NCBI GenBank assembly: GCA_028822945.1
Contig: JAPKCN010000112.1
Location: 1-6,572 of the forward strand
Direction: 5' to 3'
Length of the DNA: 6,572 nucleotides
Source of the DNA: Porticoccaceae bacterium
GTDB lineage: Bacteria; Pseudomonadota; Gammaproteobacteria; Pseudomonadales; Porticoccaceae
Part shown: positions 6,335 through 6,572 of the stretch, piece by piece
How the letters are laid out: every line of letters begins with the position of its first letter
How positions within the stretch are numbered: the first letter of the stretch is position 1
Translations under genes and position numbers: made by a program
The notes under the pieces: model-generated
What the model was told of the DNA's origin: nothing
The model's input: the letters and a program-made list of their open reading frames with translations, nothing else
Databases searched by the model: none

Positions 6335-6572
6335 TCAAATTGTTTGTTTAGCGTCACTAGTGACGCCGGTAAGGTTACTCAGAAAACGCCAAACCGCTGG
6401 ATTTTCAGTTTCGGGTAGGTGCGGCAAGCGGGTCAGTTGTGTAGCCATTTTGATCCGCGCTATTGACCGCGACGTGGCTCTCTCAATATCATGATCTAAT
6501 AATGTGAGGATTACATCGTTCCTAACTTCGCTAGAGCGCGGTTCGACAGCGTTAAACACTTTTTGGGGAGGT
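6335..6572 (-). CDS. Unrecognised protein, C-terminal part, runs off the window
   Basis: The minus-strand frame is open from the window edge to TGA at 6335-6337, giving about 78 residues. A GTG at 6557-6559 could be a start, but the frame stays open upstream of it (PPQK), so I treat this as the C-terminus of a longer gene. The sequence is soluble, with charged helical-looking segments (SSEVRNDVILTLLDHDIER; SIARIKMATQL) and ends SNLTGVTSDAKQTI. I do not recognise a family, and no hut enzyme or HutC C-terminus matches from memory. The stop overlaps a TGAGGAG sequence, a typical translational-coupling arrangement, so this gene probably preceded hutF in one operon. The region 6275-6334 between them holds no gene and has in-frame stops. 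Confidence 0.4.
   Translation of the reverse strand, partial: PPQKVFNAVEPRSSEVRNDVILTLLDHDIERATSRSIARIKMATQLTRLPHLPETENPAVWRFLSNLTGVTSDAKQTI

Noticed and set aside
1..6572. tRNA, rRNA, CRISPR array, insertion sequence or attachment site
   Set aside because: No cloverleaf-like segments, regularly spaced repeats, transposase motifs or terminal inverted repeats were found on reading both strands.

Overview
The window looks like a piece of a Gammaproteobacterium-type chromosome with moderate GC. That assignment rests on overall protein style only; no phylogenetic marker gene is present. Its most striking property is gene decay. Only two or three genes look fully intact, and most of the remaining space can be read as wreckage of once-normal genes whose family motifs survive around in-frame stops, frameshifts and deletions.

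Layout. At 33-929 (+) is a MotA/TolQ/ExbB-type inner-membrane protein whose closest recognisable match is ZorA of the Zorya anti-phage systems. It stops where the long cytoplasmic tail of ZorA should begin, and no ZorB or effector follows. At 963-1498 (+) lies a broken membrane-anchored or secreted protein of unknown family, interrupted by 3.5 copies of an 8-bp tandem repeat. At 1499-2337 (+) is an alpha/beta-hydrolase pseudogene with four internal stops and at least one frameshift, whose catalytic residues are still readable. At 2510-4715 (-) is an intact two-gene operon: an APC-family amino-acid transporter followed by a dimethylargininase/arginine-deiminase-like hydrolase, plausibly an uptake-and-hydrolysis unit for arginine-type substrates. 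A 350-bp region (4716-5065) carries the upstream signals of that operon on one strand and of a small unknown ORF (5066-5311, +) on the other. From 6274 down to 5322 (-) runs a decayed hutF (formimidoylglutamate deiminase, histidine catabolism) with three in-frame stops, a large internal deletion, a second smaller deletion, a frameshift and no start codon. The right edge (6335-6572, -) holds the C-terminal part of an unrecognised protein.

How it fits together. The only working unit that can be proposed is the transporter plus hydrolase operon. The hutF remnant implies a former histidine-degradation function at this locus. The short ZorA-like protein is the most unusual item: it is either a relic of a defence system or a tail-less stand-alone channel subunit. 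Three decayed genes in 6.6 kb suggest a lineage undergoing relaxed selection or genome erosion, for example host-associated. Sequencing error is an alternative, but it would not explain the large deletions and multiple stops.
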